Shown here piece after piece: positions 49,812 through 60,456 of a stretch of DNA of 64,000 nt; position 1 is the stretch's first letter; each line of letters begins with the position of its first letter. The notes below the pieces were generated by a model. That model was not told the origin of the DNA, made no database searches, and saw nothing but the letters and a program-made list of their open reading frames with translations. Source of the stretch: Candidatus Omnitrophota bacterium (lineage in GTDB: Bacteria; Hinthialibacterota; Hinthialibacteria; Hinthialibacterales; Hinthialibacteraceae). The position numbers and the translations under genes are program-made. The stretch lies in contig JBFMBP010000029.1 of NCBI GenBank assembly GCA_040755155.1, forward strand, positions 72,066 to 136,065, written 5' to 3'.

Positions 49812-52787
49812 ATGAAGAATCACGTCAGCGGCCATACCAATCCCTCTGCGCCCCTCTCGCTCAAGAACCGATTAATGGAGATGGGAAAACGTTCTTGGTT
49901 TACCGCGTTTCTCTTGGCGATCGTTATCGCATTGGTTTATTCCACGACATTTTCATCGCCCATATTCGTCAATCATGATGAAAGCGTCTTGCATTTGCCG
50001 CTGCTTTCTCACGCCGGGAATATTCCAACGCTTTTTACCAGCGATTTTCTTCTCTTCACTTCCGGCCAATACCGCCCATTAAGTTATGTCCTCTTAGCGT
50101 TAGCGCGGACTTATATCTCTCCCGACAACTTACTTTTCTGGCATCTCTGGCTGCTGGGATTTCACATTGTCAACATATGGCTGATATTCGCCATCGCGCG
50201 CCATTTCGCCGCGAAATTACCGGCAGCCGCCGCGGCGGCTTTTTTCGGACTGCATCCACTTGCGACGGTCCTCGTCAACGATATCAACCAATTTTACATG
50301 ATCCTCTGCCTCACCCTTTGCTTGGCGTCGCTTAAAACCTATCTCGTATTCAGCCGGAAGAGCGGCAGAATCCTCTACGCCGCCTCCCTGATCTTCTATT
50401 TCTTGGCCATCCTCACGGCCCGGCCTGCATTGACTTTTATCCTGTTTTTGCTGGTCTACGAAGGACTTTACGAAAAAACGCCGCTGAAACGCTTGTTGTT
50501 TCGCTTATTACCCTTCGCATTGATTCTTGCCTTGCTCTATCCGTTATGGGGAATGGCGAGTCCTCATCCTCTCCATTACAAATACGTCGCCATGCACGAA
50601 CAATCGTTCTGGCACGGCTTGTTTTCCGTCGTTGGCGCGACGCAAGAATACGCGGGAGGATTATTTTTAACGCGGGGGATTCCAGCCGTACTCCATGAAA
50701 TCGTGGAGCAAATTTACAATGGGAAAAACGTCAAATTTCTCTTGTGGGCCGCCGTCGATCTGTCGGCGCTGGCCATCGGACTTTGGGCGGCGTTGCGCAA
50801 GCGATGGTTCGCCCTGGGAATCTTGTTTTTGTTTATCGGAATGATTCCTTACGCCACCGTCTATTTCAACCGCGTGCTGGATTACGTCTCATGGACTTAT
50901 CTTTATTTTCCGGCGGCGGGATTGGCGTTATGTTTCGCGGGAATTTTCGCATGGCTGGCGGAACATCCTTGGAGTTATCTGAAAATCGGCGGACAAGCAG
51001 CGGCCGCCGCTATCGTGATTTTCTTTGGGATTAGAACCGTTCAGTTGAACTTCTATACCCGCATTCCTATAAATTATTGGACCCATATCTACGAATTGAA
51101 TCATGACAGCCAAACCGCCATGCACCAGAGCGGGAAAGTCTATCTTGCCCAAGGCCAGCTGCCTTGGGCGCTTCACCATTTCTTCGCGCCGATGGCAACC
51201 AATCCAAAAGAGGCCTGCATCGTTATGGCGCGCGCTTATTGCGATCAAGGCGAATTTCTCGCTTCCGCCATCCACTTGCGCTTCGGCTCGGCGCAGGAAA
51301 CCTCCGGCATCGTGCTGGAAGGCTCCAGCGAGGCCGCCGCCGATTTGCTGTTGAACGCGGGAGCGCTGGATCATGCGGAAGAGAATTTGGGTAAAATCCT
51401 CATGGTCGATCCCTTCAACGTATTCGCCATGAACCGTTTGGCTCAGGTTTGGTTTTTTAAGGGATTCGTCAACGAAGCCCATCGCATGTTGGAGCGCGTG
51501 CGCGCTATCTCTCCCGCCGATCCCAGCGCTGCGCTGATCGAAGGCGAATTTCGGCAGATCGAAAAACAATGGCGCGAAAATCCCAATCCCGCGCCCATCG
51601 CTCCCCCCTCGCAAGATTGGCTCAATTACGCGCTAACGCAAGAACGCAGCCCCGCCTTGCGGCGTCAGATCATCGAACTCGGCCAACGCGCCGATCCTAA
51701 CGACGCCATCATTCAACTGGAAGCGATGATCGCCCATCTCGAAAACGAAGAATATGCGGAAGCTGCGAAGATGGCGGATGTCGTTGCTCGCTGCTTGTAC
51801 AGCTATGGCTACGCGCTGGGAGCGGCCTGCCGGGCTAAGGCGCTGGCGGGCGAGACGGACAAGGCGATCGCCATCGGCCACCGCGCCATCTCCATCGCCA
51901 GCCAGGAACCCTTGGCTTGGGAAAGCCTCGCCATCGCCTACGCGCAAAAGAGCGCCGAAAATGGACAGACGCAGCGATTCATGGAAGACATCGACAAGCA
52001 TCCCAGCGCCGCTTCTCAATTTTATTCCCGGCTGGGGATGCAAAAACTGCGAACGGGGAAAAAACAAGAAGCCGCCGTCCTGTTGGAAAAAGCCGTAAAG
52101 GCGGAGCCTAAGAATTTGGACGCCCTGCAATCTCTCGGCTTGGCCCTCTACGACATCGGCCAGGCGACGCGCGCCGCGGAGGTTTTGCAGCAAGCCGTGG
52201 CGCTCAAACCGGATGAGGCGGAAAATCACGCTCGCTTGGGACGCTCGTATATCAAACTTAATAAACCGAATGAAGGCGTCGCGGAGCTGCGCACCGCCAT
52301 CAAACTCGATCCCAAAAAGGCGGATTACCATTACGATCTGGGCATGGTTCTATCCTCGCAGAATCGGCAGGAAGAATCCATGCAAGAGTTTCGCCGGTCC
52401 ATCGAGTTGGCGCCCAATGCCGCCGCAGCGCATTTCAAGTTAGCCAACGCCCTATATTTCGCGAATCGATTCGACGAAGCCGCCTCCGAATACCGCAAAA
52501 CCATCGAACTGGAATCCGGCTTCGGATACGCGCATTTCAACCTCGGCGCCGTTCTTCAACGTCAGGAAAAATACGGCGAGGCCATTCGGGAATATGAGGA
52601 AGAGATCCGTTATTACCCAAAATTCGCAGAACCCTTCAACCGCATCGCCTTGATCTATTGCAATCAAAAGGATTACGCCAAAGCGAAGGAAACGATCGAA
52701 CGAGCGGAACGATCCAGCCTTCAACTTGATCCGAAAGTACGCCAGGAATTGCAGAAAATCGCGCCCGCTTCCGAAACGCCTGAGTAG
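49812..52787 (+). CDS. TMTC-like polytopic membrane protein with C-terminal TPR repeats
   Basis: A 991-residue protein. The N-terminal ~430 residues contain about ten transmembrane helices and the TMTC/GT-C-like loops VNHDESVLHLPLL and SGQYRPLSYVLLALART. Residues ~430-990 form many TPR helix pairs, e.g. AKLGRSYIKLNKPNEGVAEL-like units ARLGRSYIKLNKPNEGVAEL, KADYHYDLGMVLSSQNRQEE and GYAHFNLGAVLQRQEKYGEA. This matches predicted O-mannosyltransferase-type proteins that glycosylate exported proteins. It follows the haem TolB gene closely. Enzymatic activity is inferred. Confidence 0.82.
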   Translation: MKNHVSGHTNPSAPLSLKNRLMEMGKRSWFTAFLLAIVIALVYSTTFSSPIFVNHDESVLHLPLLSHAGNIPTLFTSDFLLFTSGQYRPLSYVLLALARTYISPDNLLFWHLWLLGFHIVNIWLIFAIARHFAAKLPAAAAAAFFGLHPLATVLVNDINQFYMILCLTLCLASLKTYLVFSRKSGRILYAASLIFYFLAILTARPALTFILFLLVYEGLYEKTPLKRLLFRLLPFALILALLYPLWGMASPHPLHYKYVAMHEQSFWHGLFSVVGATQEYAGGLFLTRGIPAVLHEIVEQIYNGKNVKFLLWAAVDLSALAIGLWAALRKRWFALGILFLFIGMIPYATVYFNRVLDYVSWTYLYFPAAGLALCFAGIFAWLAEHPWSYLKIGGQAAAAAIVIFFGIRTVQLNFYTRIPINYWTHIYELNHDSQTAMHQSGKVYLAQGQLPWALHHFFAPMATNPKEACIVMARAYCDQGEFLASAIHLRFGSAQETSGIVLEGSSEAAADLLLNAGALDHAEENLGKILMVDPFNVFAMNRLAQVWFFKGFVNEAHRMLERVRAISPADPSAALIEGEFRQIEKQWRENPNPAPIAPPSQDWLNYALTQERSPALRRQIIELGQRADPNDAIIQLEAMIAHLENEEYAEAAKMADVVARCLYSYGYALGAACRAKALAGETDKAIAIGHRAISIASQEPLAWESLAIAYAQKSAENGQTQRFMEDIDKHPSAASQFYSRLGMQKLRTGKKQEAAVLLEKAVKAEPKNLDALQSLGLALYDIGQATRAAEVLQQAVALKPDEAENHARLGRSYIKLNKPNEGVAELRTAIKLDPKKADYHYDLGMVLSSQNRQEESMQEFRRSIELAPNAAAAHFKLANALYFANRFDEAASEYRKTIELESGFGYAHFNLGAVLQRQEKYGEAIREYEEEIRYYPKFAEPFNRIALIYCNQKDYAKAKETIERAERSSLQLDPKVRQELQKIAPASETPE

Positions 52788-52851
52788 AAGAGGCTTCCAG
52801 CCTCTTGAGTAGTAAAAGAAAGAGCCAAGATGGCTCTTCTACTTTTTACGA
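52788..52851. terminator. Two tandem hairpins between convergent genes
   Basis: AAGAGGCT-TCC-AGCCTCTT (52788-52806) and AAGAGCCA-AGA-TGGCTCTT (52820-52838), the latter followed by CTACTTTTT on the plus strand and by a T-rich stretch on the minus strand. Probably a bidirectional terminator. Confidence 0.7.
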
Positions 52852-53361
52852 TCAAGGCTTTTTCGCATCGGCGGGACGATCGATTCCCGCCCAGCAATTA
52901 TACGTATCCAACTCCGTAACTCCCGACGATTTCAAATAGAGAAACAATTGCATTTTGTAAGCTGCCATAAATTTCAGACAGTAATTGACGAGCGCATCGC
53001 CCATTTTGCCTTGCTTGCCGCTAAAAAGCGTGACATCTCGATGCAGTAAATCATCTTCTTTCAATTCAGAAACCATCTTTTCCACTTCCCGCATCTGTTC
53101 GTCCATTGCTTCGCAAAAACGATCGGCGGCTACGGTTTTCGATTTCGCCGCGTCCTCCTGAATGCGGCTCCTATCAAAAATAATGGCGTGAGCGGGCGCT
53201 AACACCGATATCGTAAGATACTGCAATAACTCCAGCATCGACCGCTGGCCGGGAGTCGGCCGATACTCCAACGCGCCGGATGGAATTTTGGAATACAAAT
53301 GCTTGCATATATCCGTTTCCTGGCATAAGGATTGGAGAAATTGTTCTTTCGTTAATATCAT
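52852..53361 (-). CDS. DinB-like protein with degenerate metal site
   Basis: A 169-residue four-helix protein with DinB topology (LEYRPTPGQRSMLELLQYL; VNYCLKFMAAYKMQLFLYLK). Compared with the intact paralogue at 11825-12349, the first-helix His and the H-x3-H pair are replaced (YLTISVL and YCLKFMAAYK), so a metal ion is unlikely to bind in the usual way. The start at 53361 has AGGAAAGGA upstream. A MITE-like element lies just upstream of the start. Confidence 0.75.
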   Translation of the reverse strand: MILTKEQFLQSLCQETDICKHLYSKIPSGALEYRPTPGQRSMLELLQYLTISVLAPAHAIIFDRSRIQEDAAKSKTVAADRFCEAMDEQMREVEKMVSELKEDDLLHRDVTLFSGKQGKMGDALVNYCLKFMAAYKMQLFLYLKSSGVTELDTYNCWAGIDRPADAKKP

Positions 53362-53383
53362 CGGGATTCCTTTCCTTATTCGT

Positions 53384-53540
53384 AAGAGGCTCTTACAAAA
53401 TGAACAAAATCTGTCCTTAAATTCTCCCCCCAAGCTTGGGGGGAGTTAGAGGGGGGTTGATTTTAATGGACTTACGTTAACCCCCTCCTAACCTCCCCCA
53501 AGCTTGGGGGAGGAATAATAGAATTTTGCAAGAGGCTCGT
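53384..53540 (+). mobile_element. MITE-like element, copy C
   Basis: Begins AAGAGGCTCTTACAAAA and ends TTTTGCAAGAGGCTCG, with internal palindromes CCCCCCAAGCTTGGGGGG and CCCCCAAGCTTGGGGG. Third and best-preserved copy of the family at 7691 and 9567. Confidence 0.82.
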
Positions 53541-53665
53541 AAGATAAACAAAAGCCATAATATCATCGCATTCCCTTTTGCGCGATAGTTTTGGCTGCCG
53601 TGTTATGGATTCAAATGCAAGGGAACATGGCGGGCTGCGTTTCGCCAATTACCCTCACTACGTTG

Positions 53666-56600
53666 TCAATCGGCGCTGAGAAATCGGACAGGCAAGCGGT
53701 TGTAGAAGGGACCGTAAAAGGATGGCAGCCAGGAATATTGCAGCGCTACGATTTTAAAGCGGTAACGATGACCGTATTCCGGACCGTTTTGAAAAGCCGG
53801 TTCAAGCAAATGAGCCTGCGCTTTCCATTCGAGATAATGGGCTTTGCCGTCCGCCGTCCGGCCCAGCAAAGCGAAATCGCCTTGATCGACGAGTACATAA
53901 ACCAGAATGCTGCGCGTATTGTCTTCGTCGATATACGGCGGCAATTTCCAGCGAATCGCGAGTACGCGATCGGAATACGAATCGAAATCGTCTCCCCCGC
54001 TCAAATCCTCCGTCACATTCAGGTCGTCCGTTACCGTAACCCAAGGCGATAGCGTTGGCGTCGCCGTCGGGGTCGCCGTCGCCAGCGGCGTATAAAATTT
54101 CGTAGGCGTAGGCGTGGGGGTAAATCTCCATGTCGCCGTCGGCGTCGGGGGAATCGTAGGAGTCGGCGTCGCCGTCGCCATGGGCGTTGGCGTTTGTTCG
54201 ATGCTTTGCAAAAACAGAACCGGCCCCGGATTGTCGAAGGGGCCGTAATACCCCGCCCGATCGTATTTTTTCATGGCGAATATCCGGAATTCGTAAGCAT
54301 TCCCAAATTGCGGACCGTCTTGAAATTCCTCCGCCAGCAGCGAACTCTTTTCACGCCATTGCAAATAAACCGCCGTTTCGTTTTCCGCCGCTCCCAAATA
54401 TCGATAAGGAAGAACGCCATTGATTTTTACATACACATGAACGGCTTTAATATTATTTTTATCCACAATGGCGGAATCGAGCGTCCAACGAATTACGAGA
54501 TTCCGGTTCTCATCCGGATCGATATCTTTCCCGTTGCTTACGTCGTCTTTCGTCAGGATATTGTCTGAGACGGTAACCGTTGAATACAATTCCACTGGCC
54601 CCTTATTAGCGAGGGGGCCGAGTAGAGCCGCCGTTCCTCCCTTTTGCAACGCATAAATCTGAAAACGATAGGAAAATCCGAACTTCGGCCCAGATTGAAA
54701 AGCGGACTCCAAACCTGCGCCTCCCGCTTTCCAGGAAAAATAGGGAACGTCTCCGCTTCCCGTATGGCCGATGTAAACGTAATATTCATCGACCGGGGCG
54801 GCGTAGATCTGAAAATCCGTTATATCCTTCGCGTTGAAATTCCACCGTAACGCCAATTCGCGGCTGGAGACGGGGTCGTAATCGCGTTCGCCGCTCAAAT
54901 CCTCTACGGTGGAAAGCGTATCCGTAACAATCAGCGTATTCGCCGGTAGAGTGGGAATTACGATGGGCGTGGGCGTCGGCGTAATCGTGGCCGTCGGCGT
55001 CGGTGTGCGAATCGGCGTATCCGTCGGCGTCGGCGTAATGGTGCTGGTGGCCGTAGGAGTCGGCGTCGGCCTTTCCTTGGCGGTTACCGTCGTTTTTACA
55101 ATCACGGGATTTTGAACATGGTCGTCCACGGAACAAACGAGAACGTAAACGCCCCAAACAGCAGGCGTAAAAAGCGCAGCGTTTTCCAACATGCCGGAAA
55201 ACTGGACAAGCGAACGATCCGGGCCTGATTCGACCGACCAGGAATAATCGTAGGTCCCATCACCGCCGCGCGCTATGACCGATAATGATACGGTTTCGCT
55301 GGCATACGCCGTATGATCGGCAATCGCCTCGATGACGATTTGGTTGGTTACGGCGCGAATGCGGTGATTGGCGCTGTCGGCGATGTAGAGAATTCCACGC
55401 GCGTCAGCAAAAGCGCCCGAAGGTTGAAATAACGGGGCGCCATCCGAGAGGCCATAGCCGCCGGTTCCCGCTTTTCCACTTCCCGCCGCCGTCGATATCA
55501 AGCCGGCGTTATCCACTTTGCGGATGGAATGGTTGAAATAATCGGAAATGAAAAGAGAGCCGGCAAAATCGGCGAAGATGCGGATGGGATGGTACAGATT
55601 CGCCTTGGCCGCCGGACCGCCATCGCCGGAATAGCCCGCGATTCCCGTTCCCGCCGCCGTCGTGATTACGCCATCGAGGCCGACTTTACGGATGCGATGG
55701 TTGCCGAAATCCGCGATATAGAGATTTCCCGATCCATCGGCGCTGACGCCCCACGGAGAATCCAACATCGCTAGCACGGCGGGACCGCCGTCGCCGGAAT
55801 AGCCGCTTACGCCGATGCCCGCCGCCGTCGTAATCATGCCCGATGGATGCACTTTCCGGACGCGGTGATTGTCCGTATCTGCGATATACAGAGCGCCGGA
55901 AGCGTCGGCGCAAACGCCGCGCGGCAGATTCAAACTTGCTTTCGTCGCCATACCTCCGTCGCCCGAATAACCGCTGGCTCTGCTTCCCGCAATGGTGGAA
56001 ATCGTTCCCGCCGCATCGATTTTGCGGATGCGATGATTCCAACTATCCGCAATATAAAGATTGCCCTGGCCGTCGAGACTAACGTCTTGGGGAAAGATCA
56101 ATCTCGCCTTTTTCGCGGGTCCGCCGTCTCCGGAAAATCCAGCCGAGCCGTCTCCCGCGATGGTCGATATCGTGCCTGAAACATCCACCTTGCGAATGCA
56201 ATGGTTCCAATAGTCGGCGATATAGAGATTGCCATGAGAGTCGCGGCATACGCTGCGGGGATAATTCAACCTTGCATTTCTAGCGGAACCGCCGTCGCCG
56301 CCGTAGCCGGGAACGCCATCGCCCGCCATCGTAAACAGATAAGGCAAAACTGGCGTCGGAGTAGGACTCGGCGTAAACGTCGGCGTTATCGTCGGAGTCG
56401 GAGATGCCGTCGGCGTCGCGGTAGGAGTAAAGGTTAGCGTAGGAGTAAACGTGGATGTCGGCGGCGGTGGGGCCGTCGCCGTATAAGAAGGCGTGAGCGT
56501 GTAAGTCGCTGTGAAACTCGGCGTTGGCGAAAACGTCGGCGTCATGGTTGGCGTGGGGGTAAAGGTGAATGTCGATGTGGGAGTAGGCGTCGGCGGAGAG

Positions 56601-57388
56601 ACGATATCCAGGAACAATCCATATTTCCCCGTATATGAATCGTTCTTCTCTCCGATGCGAAGAAAATAATCCCCGCTTTCCGTCAATAGCCGATCTTGAA
56701 GTTGAATTTGAGAAACATCGCCGGTTACGCTTTGAATTAGAATCCCGCTGGGATCGAAGAGATCGAATTTCGGCTTTCCCTCCGAAAGCAACCGCAACGA
56801 GATGGATGCCCGGTCGCCCGCCGCCGCTGCGAAACGGAATAAATCCATATCCCCCCGGCGCTCAAGTTCTCCCGTCGCGCTTTGGCCCGGTTGAAGCGTA
56901 AGGGGAACGTCCTGTTCGAATATCCATAACGAAATCCAATAATCGCCGCTTGCGGCGCCGCTAATGCGAATCGTGTATTTGCCGCCCTTTTTCAAGACTT
57001 CATCGCTAAATTGGAGAGGACTCGATGCGCCGGAGCGCTCCGCTTCCACTATCCCCGTAGGGTCCAATAGTTCGATCCGCCAGGAATTGTTTTCCAGCCA
57101 AATCAAGGCGATTGTTACGCGATGGCCTTTTTGAGCATTAAACGAATAAGAGATTTTATCGGCGGCATCTTCCAATCGGCCGGTAAGAGTCTGATCGTGG
57201 GCGATAGGCAAAGCCGTTTGCGCATAAACGGAAAAAGGGGCATAAACGGAATAAATAAAGGCAAATAAATACCCTAATTTCCGAGTTTTATGCAACCGGA
57301 AAGAAAATGAAGGGGAGTATTCCCCGTAGAAAAAAGCCCGCCCCGCAGGAAAAAACATTTCCCGAATCGATTCCTTGAATTCAAGCAT
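53666..57388 (-). CDS. Giant secreted NHL-repeat protein with Pro/Thr-rich linkers
   Basis: About 1240 residues, exported (hydrophobic segment LGYLFAFIYSVYAPFSVYAQ near residues 40-60). Two PPC-like beta domains (residues ~65-265) are followed by a Pro/Thr linker (TPTPTSTFTFTPTPTMTPTF) and a propeller of about six NHL repeats with the recurring signature GDGGPA...NLYIADSWNHRIRKID. A PKD-like domain (IARGGDGTYDYSWSVESGPD) follows, then three repeats of a fibronectin-like module separated by more Pro/Thr linkers. It looks like a surface or matrix protein; no enzyme motif. The start at 57388 is uncertain because the signal segment begins unusually late. Confidence 0.85.
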   Translation of the reverse strand: MLEFKESIREMFFPAGRAFFYGEYSPSFSFRLHKTRKLGYLFAFIYSVYAPFSVYAQTALPIAHDQTLTGRLEDAADKISYSFNAQKGHRVTIALIWLENNSWRIELLDPTGIVEAERSGASSPLQFSDEVLKKGGKYTIRISGAASGDYWISLWIFEQDVPLTLQPGQSATGELERRGDMDLFRFAAAAGDRASISLRLLSEGKPKFDLFDPSGILIQSVTGDVSQIQLQDRLLTESGDYFLRIGEKNDSYTGKYGLFLDIVSPPTPTPTSTFTFTPTPTMTPTFSPTPSFTATYTLTPSYTATAPPPPTSTFTPTLTFTPTATPTASPTPTITPTFTPSPTPTPVLPYLFTMAGDGVPGYGGDGGSARNARLNYPRSVCRDSHGNLYIADYWNHCIRKVDVSGTISTIAGDGSAGFSGDGGPAKKARLIFPQDVSLDGQGNLYIADSWNHRIRKIDAAGTISTIAGSRASGYSGDGGMATKASLNLPRGVCADASGALYIADTDNHRVRKVHPSGMITTAAGIGVSGYSGDGGPAVLAMLDSPWGVSADGSGNLYIADFGNHRIRKVGLDGVITTAAGTGIAGYSGDGGPAAKANLYHPIRIFADFAGSLFISDYFNHSIRKVDNAGLISTAAGSGKAGTGGYGLSDGAPLFQPSGAFADARGILYIADSANHRIRAVTNQIVIEAIADHTAYASETVSLSVIARGGDGTYDYSWSVESGPDRSLVQFSGMLENAALFTPAVWGVYVLVCSVDDHVQNPVIVKTTVTAKERPTPTPTATSTITPTPTDTPIRTPTPTATITPTPTPIVIPTLPANTLIVTDTLSTVEDLSGERDYDPVSSRELALRWNFNAKDITDFQIYAAPVDEYYVYIGHTGSGDVPYFSWKAGGAGLESAFQSGPKFGFSYRFQIYALQKGGTAALLGPLANKGPVELYSTVTVSDNILTKDDVSNGKDIDPDENRNLVIRWTLDSAIVDKNNIKAVHVYVKINGVLPYRYLGAAENETAVYLQWREKSSLLAEEFQDGPQFGNAYEFRIFAMKKYDRAGYYGPFDNPGPVLFLQSIEQTPTPMATATPTPTIPPTPTATWRFTPTPTPTKFYTPLATATPTATPTLSPWVTVTDDLNVTEDLSGGDDFDSYSDRVLAIRWKLPPYIDEDNTRSILVYVLVDQGDFALLGRTADGKAHYLEWKAQAHLLEPAFQNGPEYGHRYRFKIVALQYSWLPSFYGPFYNRLPVRFLSAD

Positions 57389-57391
57389 CAA

Positions 57392-57859
57392 AACAGACCC
57401 TGAAAAATAGGGTTAACCTGCTTTCCATTATTTTCGGCGAAATTTCGTTTATCTTAAAAATCATTACGACGAATAGAAGACGATCGGCTATTATTCATTC
57501 AAACAAGAGATCATCCTATTCGTTCGATCGACGGTATATTGTTCCATTCATCTTAACAATAGTGAGCTATTAATTAATCTTGCCGATGACTTTTTATGGG
57601 CGGACACTATACTTCTTCCTTTGTGCGATGGAATATTTCATGATACTGTAAAAAAATAGAAGTATATAAATAACTCATGTTATACGCGAAATCCTTTTTC
57701 CTAGGAATGTTCCGTCTATACAATTCTTCTCCAAAAATGGGAAGAGGTGAGGAGAGTGCTGATATTATTGAATTTATCCCATAATCCTCACTCTCATCCA
57801 ACAGACGAATCAATATGGAATGCAAAATTTGAGCCAACAATTCTGCATGGATTAATTGA
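57392..57859. other. Divergent intergenic region with repeat remnants
   Basis: About 470 bp between the NHL gene and the hybrid kinase. It contains a diverged MITE end (TAACTCATGTTATACGC near 57670) and a degenerate copy of the GGGAAGAGGTGAGG / CCTCACTCTC hairpin repeat at about 57727-57800. Reading frames here are repeat-derived. Confidence 0.6.
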
Positions 57860-59968
57860 ATGATATTCAAACCCCTTTTTGAGAATTTGACTTTACTCCT
57901 AGCATTATGCACAGCCTATAGTTTTACATTGCGTTATTACAGAAAAGGGACGTTGACGACGCAATGTTTTACAGGTCTTATATTCGGCGGCGTCGCTTTT
58001 GTCGTAATGATGTATCCTTATGTTTTAGCTCCCGGTCTTATCTTTGATACGCGTTCCGTTTTATTAAGCACGGTGGGATTGTTCGGCGGAACCATATCCG
58101 CCGCCGTCGCCGTGTTGATTACGGCTTCCTATCGTCTGTGGCTGGGGGGACCGGGAATGATTATGGGAGTAGGCGTAATCGTCACTTCCGCCGCCATTGG
58201 AGCGATCTATCACAATAAATATCGCCGCTCGCTCGAGAATATCTCGCCTTACGACTTATATATTCTTGGCCTCATCGTCCATTTTTTCATGATTGTCTGG
58301 ACGCTGGCGGTTCCTTGGCCGTTATCCTTGACGGTTATGAAAAAAATATGGCTGCCGGTGATCGTGATATATCCGATCGGCAATGTCATTTTAGGACTGT
58401 TGCTCGCCAACCAGGAATCTCTCTTTCACACCGAAATCAGGTTGAAAGAGAGCGAAAAAAGATACCGTGAACTCGTCCATAACGTCAATAGCATTATTCT
58501 GCGAATAAATCCTCAAGGAAAAATCACATTTATCAACGAGTACGCTCTTCAATTTTTCGGATATTCGGAAGAAGAAATTCTGGGCCGCGATGTATTGGGT
58601 TCAATTTTACCGGAAAGGGAAAGTACCGGGCGGAATTTGAAAGTCATACTGGAGAATATACTTCTCCATCCCATAAAATACGCGAGAAGCGAAAATGAGA
58701 ATATTACAAAAGACGGCCGAAGAGTCTGGATCGTCTGGAGCAATAGGCCGATCTTCGATCAAAAAGGCAATTTCGTCGAAATTTTTTGCGTAGGCAACGA
58801 TAATACGGAACAAAAGAGGTTGGAGGAACAATTAATCCAGTCGCAGAAAATGGAATCCGTTGGCCGCCTGGCGGGGGGAATCGCGCACGATTTCAATAAT
58901 TTGTTGTTGATTATCAACGGATACAGCCAACTGGCCTTGCAGCATCTTGAGCCGGACTCTCCTATATACAAAGATATCGAATCCATTCTCAAAGCCGGAG
59001 AACGAGCCGCCGCCTTGACGCGGCAGTTGTTGGCGTTCAGCCGCAAACAAGTCATTCAAGCCCAAATTATCAACCTTAACACTACGATCGTCGAATTGGA
59101 TAAGATGCTTCGCCGTCTGATTGGAGAGAATATTGAACTTGTTACGATTCCTTCTCCTTCCTTGAATCCGATCAAAGCCGATCCGGGCCAGATCGAACAG
59201 ATCATCATGAACATGGCGGTGAACGCCCGCGACGCCATGCCGTATGGCGGAAAACTCGTCATCGAGACCGCCAATATTCATTTGGACGAGTCCTATACTC
59301 AAAATCACGCCGAGGTCATTCCCGGCGATTATGTGATGTTAGCCATCAGCGACTCCGGCTGCGGGATGGATAAAGAGACCATGTCGAAAATCTTCGATCC
59401 CTTTTTTACTACCAAAGATTTCGGCAAAGGAACGGGGCTGGGACTCTCCACCGTCTATGGGATCGTCAAACAATGCGAAGGGCATATATGGACATACAGC
59501 GAATTGGGACAAGGAACCGCATTCAAGATTTATTTCCCCAGCGTAATAGCCCCTATTGTTAAGGAAGAGTATATCAAGGATTCGGTGGAAAATCTCCAAG
59601 GATCGGAAACGATCCTGCTGGTGGAAGACGAGGATTCCGTCAGAAATCTGCTGAATAACGTTTTAAGCCAAAACGGTTATCGCGTATTGGCGGCCAGTTG
59701 CGGCTGCGACGCTTTATCCCTTTTCGAAGAGAATAAGGAATCGATTTCGCTGGTCATCACCGACGTCGTCATGCCGGGGATGAGCGGACGGGAATTGTCC
59801 GATCGATTGGCCGCCTTTCATTCCGGCGTAAAAATTTTATTTCTTTCCGGCTATACGGGCGAAAACATCCTGCTGAACGATATATTGGAAGAGGGAGGGG
59901 CATTTATCCAAAAACCGATCGCTATACGCGACTTGCTAAAAAAAGTCAAAGAAATTCTTGGAACGTAA
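57860..59968 (+). CDS. Hybrid sensor histidine kinase with 5TM LytS-type input domain
   Basis: A 702-residue membrane kinase. The N-terminal ~185 residues form a 5TMR-LYT-type domain ([20 protein letters not shown] and other helices), followed by PAS ([20 protein letters not shown]), HisKA with [20 protein letters not shown] (His near 343), an HATPase domain with [17 protein letters not shown] and [32 protein letters not shown], and a C-terminal receiver domain with VITDVVMPG (Asp near 634). The input domain may sense a membrane or small-molecule signal. It converges on a chemotaxis-type operon. Confidence 0.92.
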   Translation: MIFKPLFENLTLLLALCTAYSFTLRYYRKGTLTTQCFTGLIFGGVAFVVMMYPYVLAPGLIFDTRSVLLSTVGLFGGTISAAVAVLITASYRLWLGGPGMIMGVGVIVTSAAIGAIYHNKYRRSLENISPYDLYILGLIVHFFMIVWTLAVPWPLSLTVMKKIWLPVIVIYPIGNVILGLLLANQESLFHTEIRLKESEKRYRELVHNVNSIILRINPQGKITFINEYALQFFGYSEEEILGRDVLGSILPERESTGRNLKVILENILLHPIKYARSENENITKDGRRVWIVWSNRPIFDQKGNFVEIFCVGNDNTEQKRLEEQLIQSQKMESVGRLAGGIAHDFNNLLLIINGYSQLALQHLEPDSPIYKDIESILKAGERAAALTRQLLAFSRKQVIQAQIINLNTTIVELDKMLRRLIGENIELVTIPSPSLNPIKADPGQIEQIIMNMAVNARDAMPYGGKLVIETANIHLDESYTQNHAEVIPGDYVMLAISDSGCGMDKETMSKIFDPFFTTKDFGKGTGLGLSTVYGIVKQCEGHIWTYSELGQGTAFKIYFPSVIAPIVKEEYIKDSVENLQGSETILLVEDEDSVRNLLNNVLSQNGYRVLAASCGCDALSLFEENKESISLVITDVVMPGMSGRELSDRLAAFHSGVKILFLSGYTGENILLNDILEEGGAFIQKPIAIRDLLKKVKEILGT

Positions 59969-59992
59969 AAGACGGAATGACCAATTTATCCG

Positions 59993-60454
59993 TTACGCTT
60001 GGATGGCGAAATAAAGCAAAGCGGGGGCGTCATCGATTATAAATCCCAAAACGCAGGGATCGGCAAGCCATTTTTTCCATTCCGTCTCATCCAAAACGGC
60101 GGATTCGGGAATACCGAAATCGAATAGGGCGTTTTTGCCGAATAATTCGGGGAGCAGATTGCCTACTAGAAGATTAATAAGTTCGTTAATCGCGTCTTGA
60201 GCGTTATACACGGCGTCTTCCGCATCGGGATCCGTTCCCAGTACATTGCTGGCGATGACGGCGCCCAGCCGAGCGGGAACCATCATGGAGAGAACGCCGG
60301 AACGGGGACCGGAGAAAGCGAGCGACGATCGAAGAAAATGAGTCTCCTCCGAATGAATATCCTCCACAGAAACCGGATCGCAAAACATGAAGGAGAATTT
60401 TTCCAACATCGTTTCAAAAATGGCGCTCAAATTCTCCCGATAAGAAATCTCCAT
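59993..60454 (-). CDS. CheX-like CheY-P phosphatase
   Basis: A 153-residue CheC/CheX-family protein. The phosphatase helix shows the E-x2-N pattern in NELINLLVGNLLPELFG, and the rest (SSLAFSGPRSGVLSMMVPAR, FIIDDAPALLYFAI) follows the CheX fold. CheX dephosphorylates CheY. The cheY-like gene is immediately upstream (2-bp gap), so the two are probable partners in the same operon. Confidence 0.8.
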   Translation of the reverse strand: MEISYRENLSAIFETMLEKFSFMFCDPVSVEDIHSEETHFLRSSLAFSGPRSGVLSMMVPARLGAVIASNVLGTDPDAEDAVYNAQDAINELINLLVGNLLPELFGKNALFDFGIPESAVLDETEWKKWLADPCVLGFIIDDAPALLYFAIQA

Positions 60455-60456
60455 TC

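Noticed and set aside
57607-57912. 101-residue minus-strand frame between the NHL gene and the kinase
   Set aside because: It passes through repeat remnants, overlaps the kinase start and resembles no protein family.
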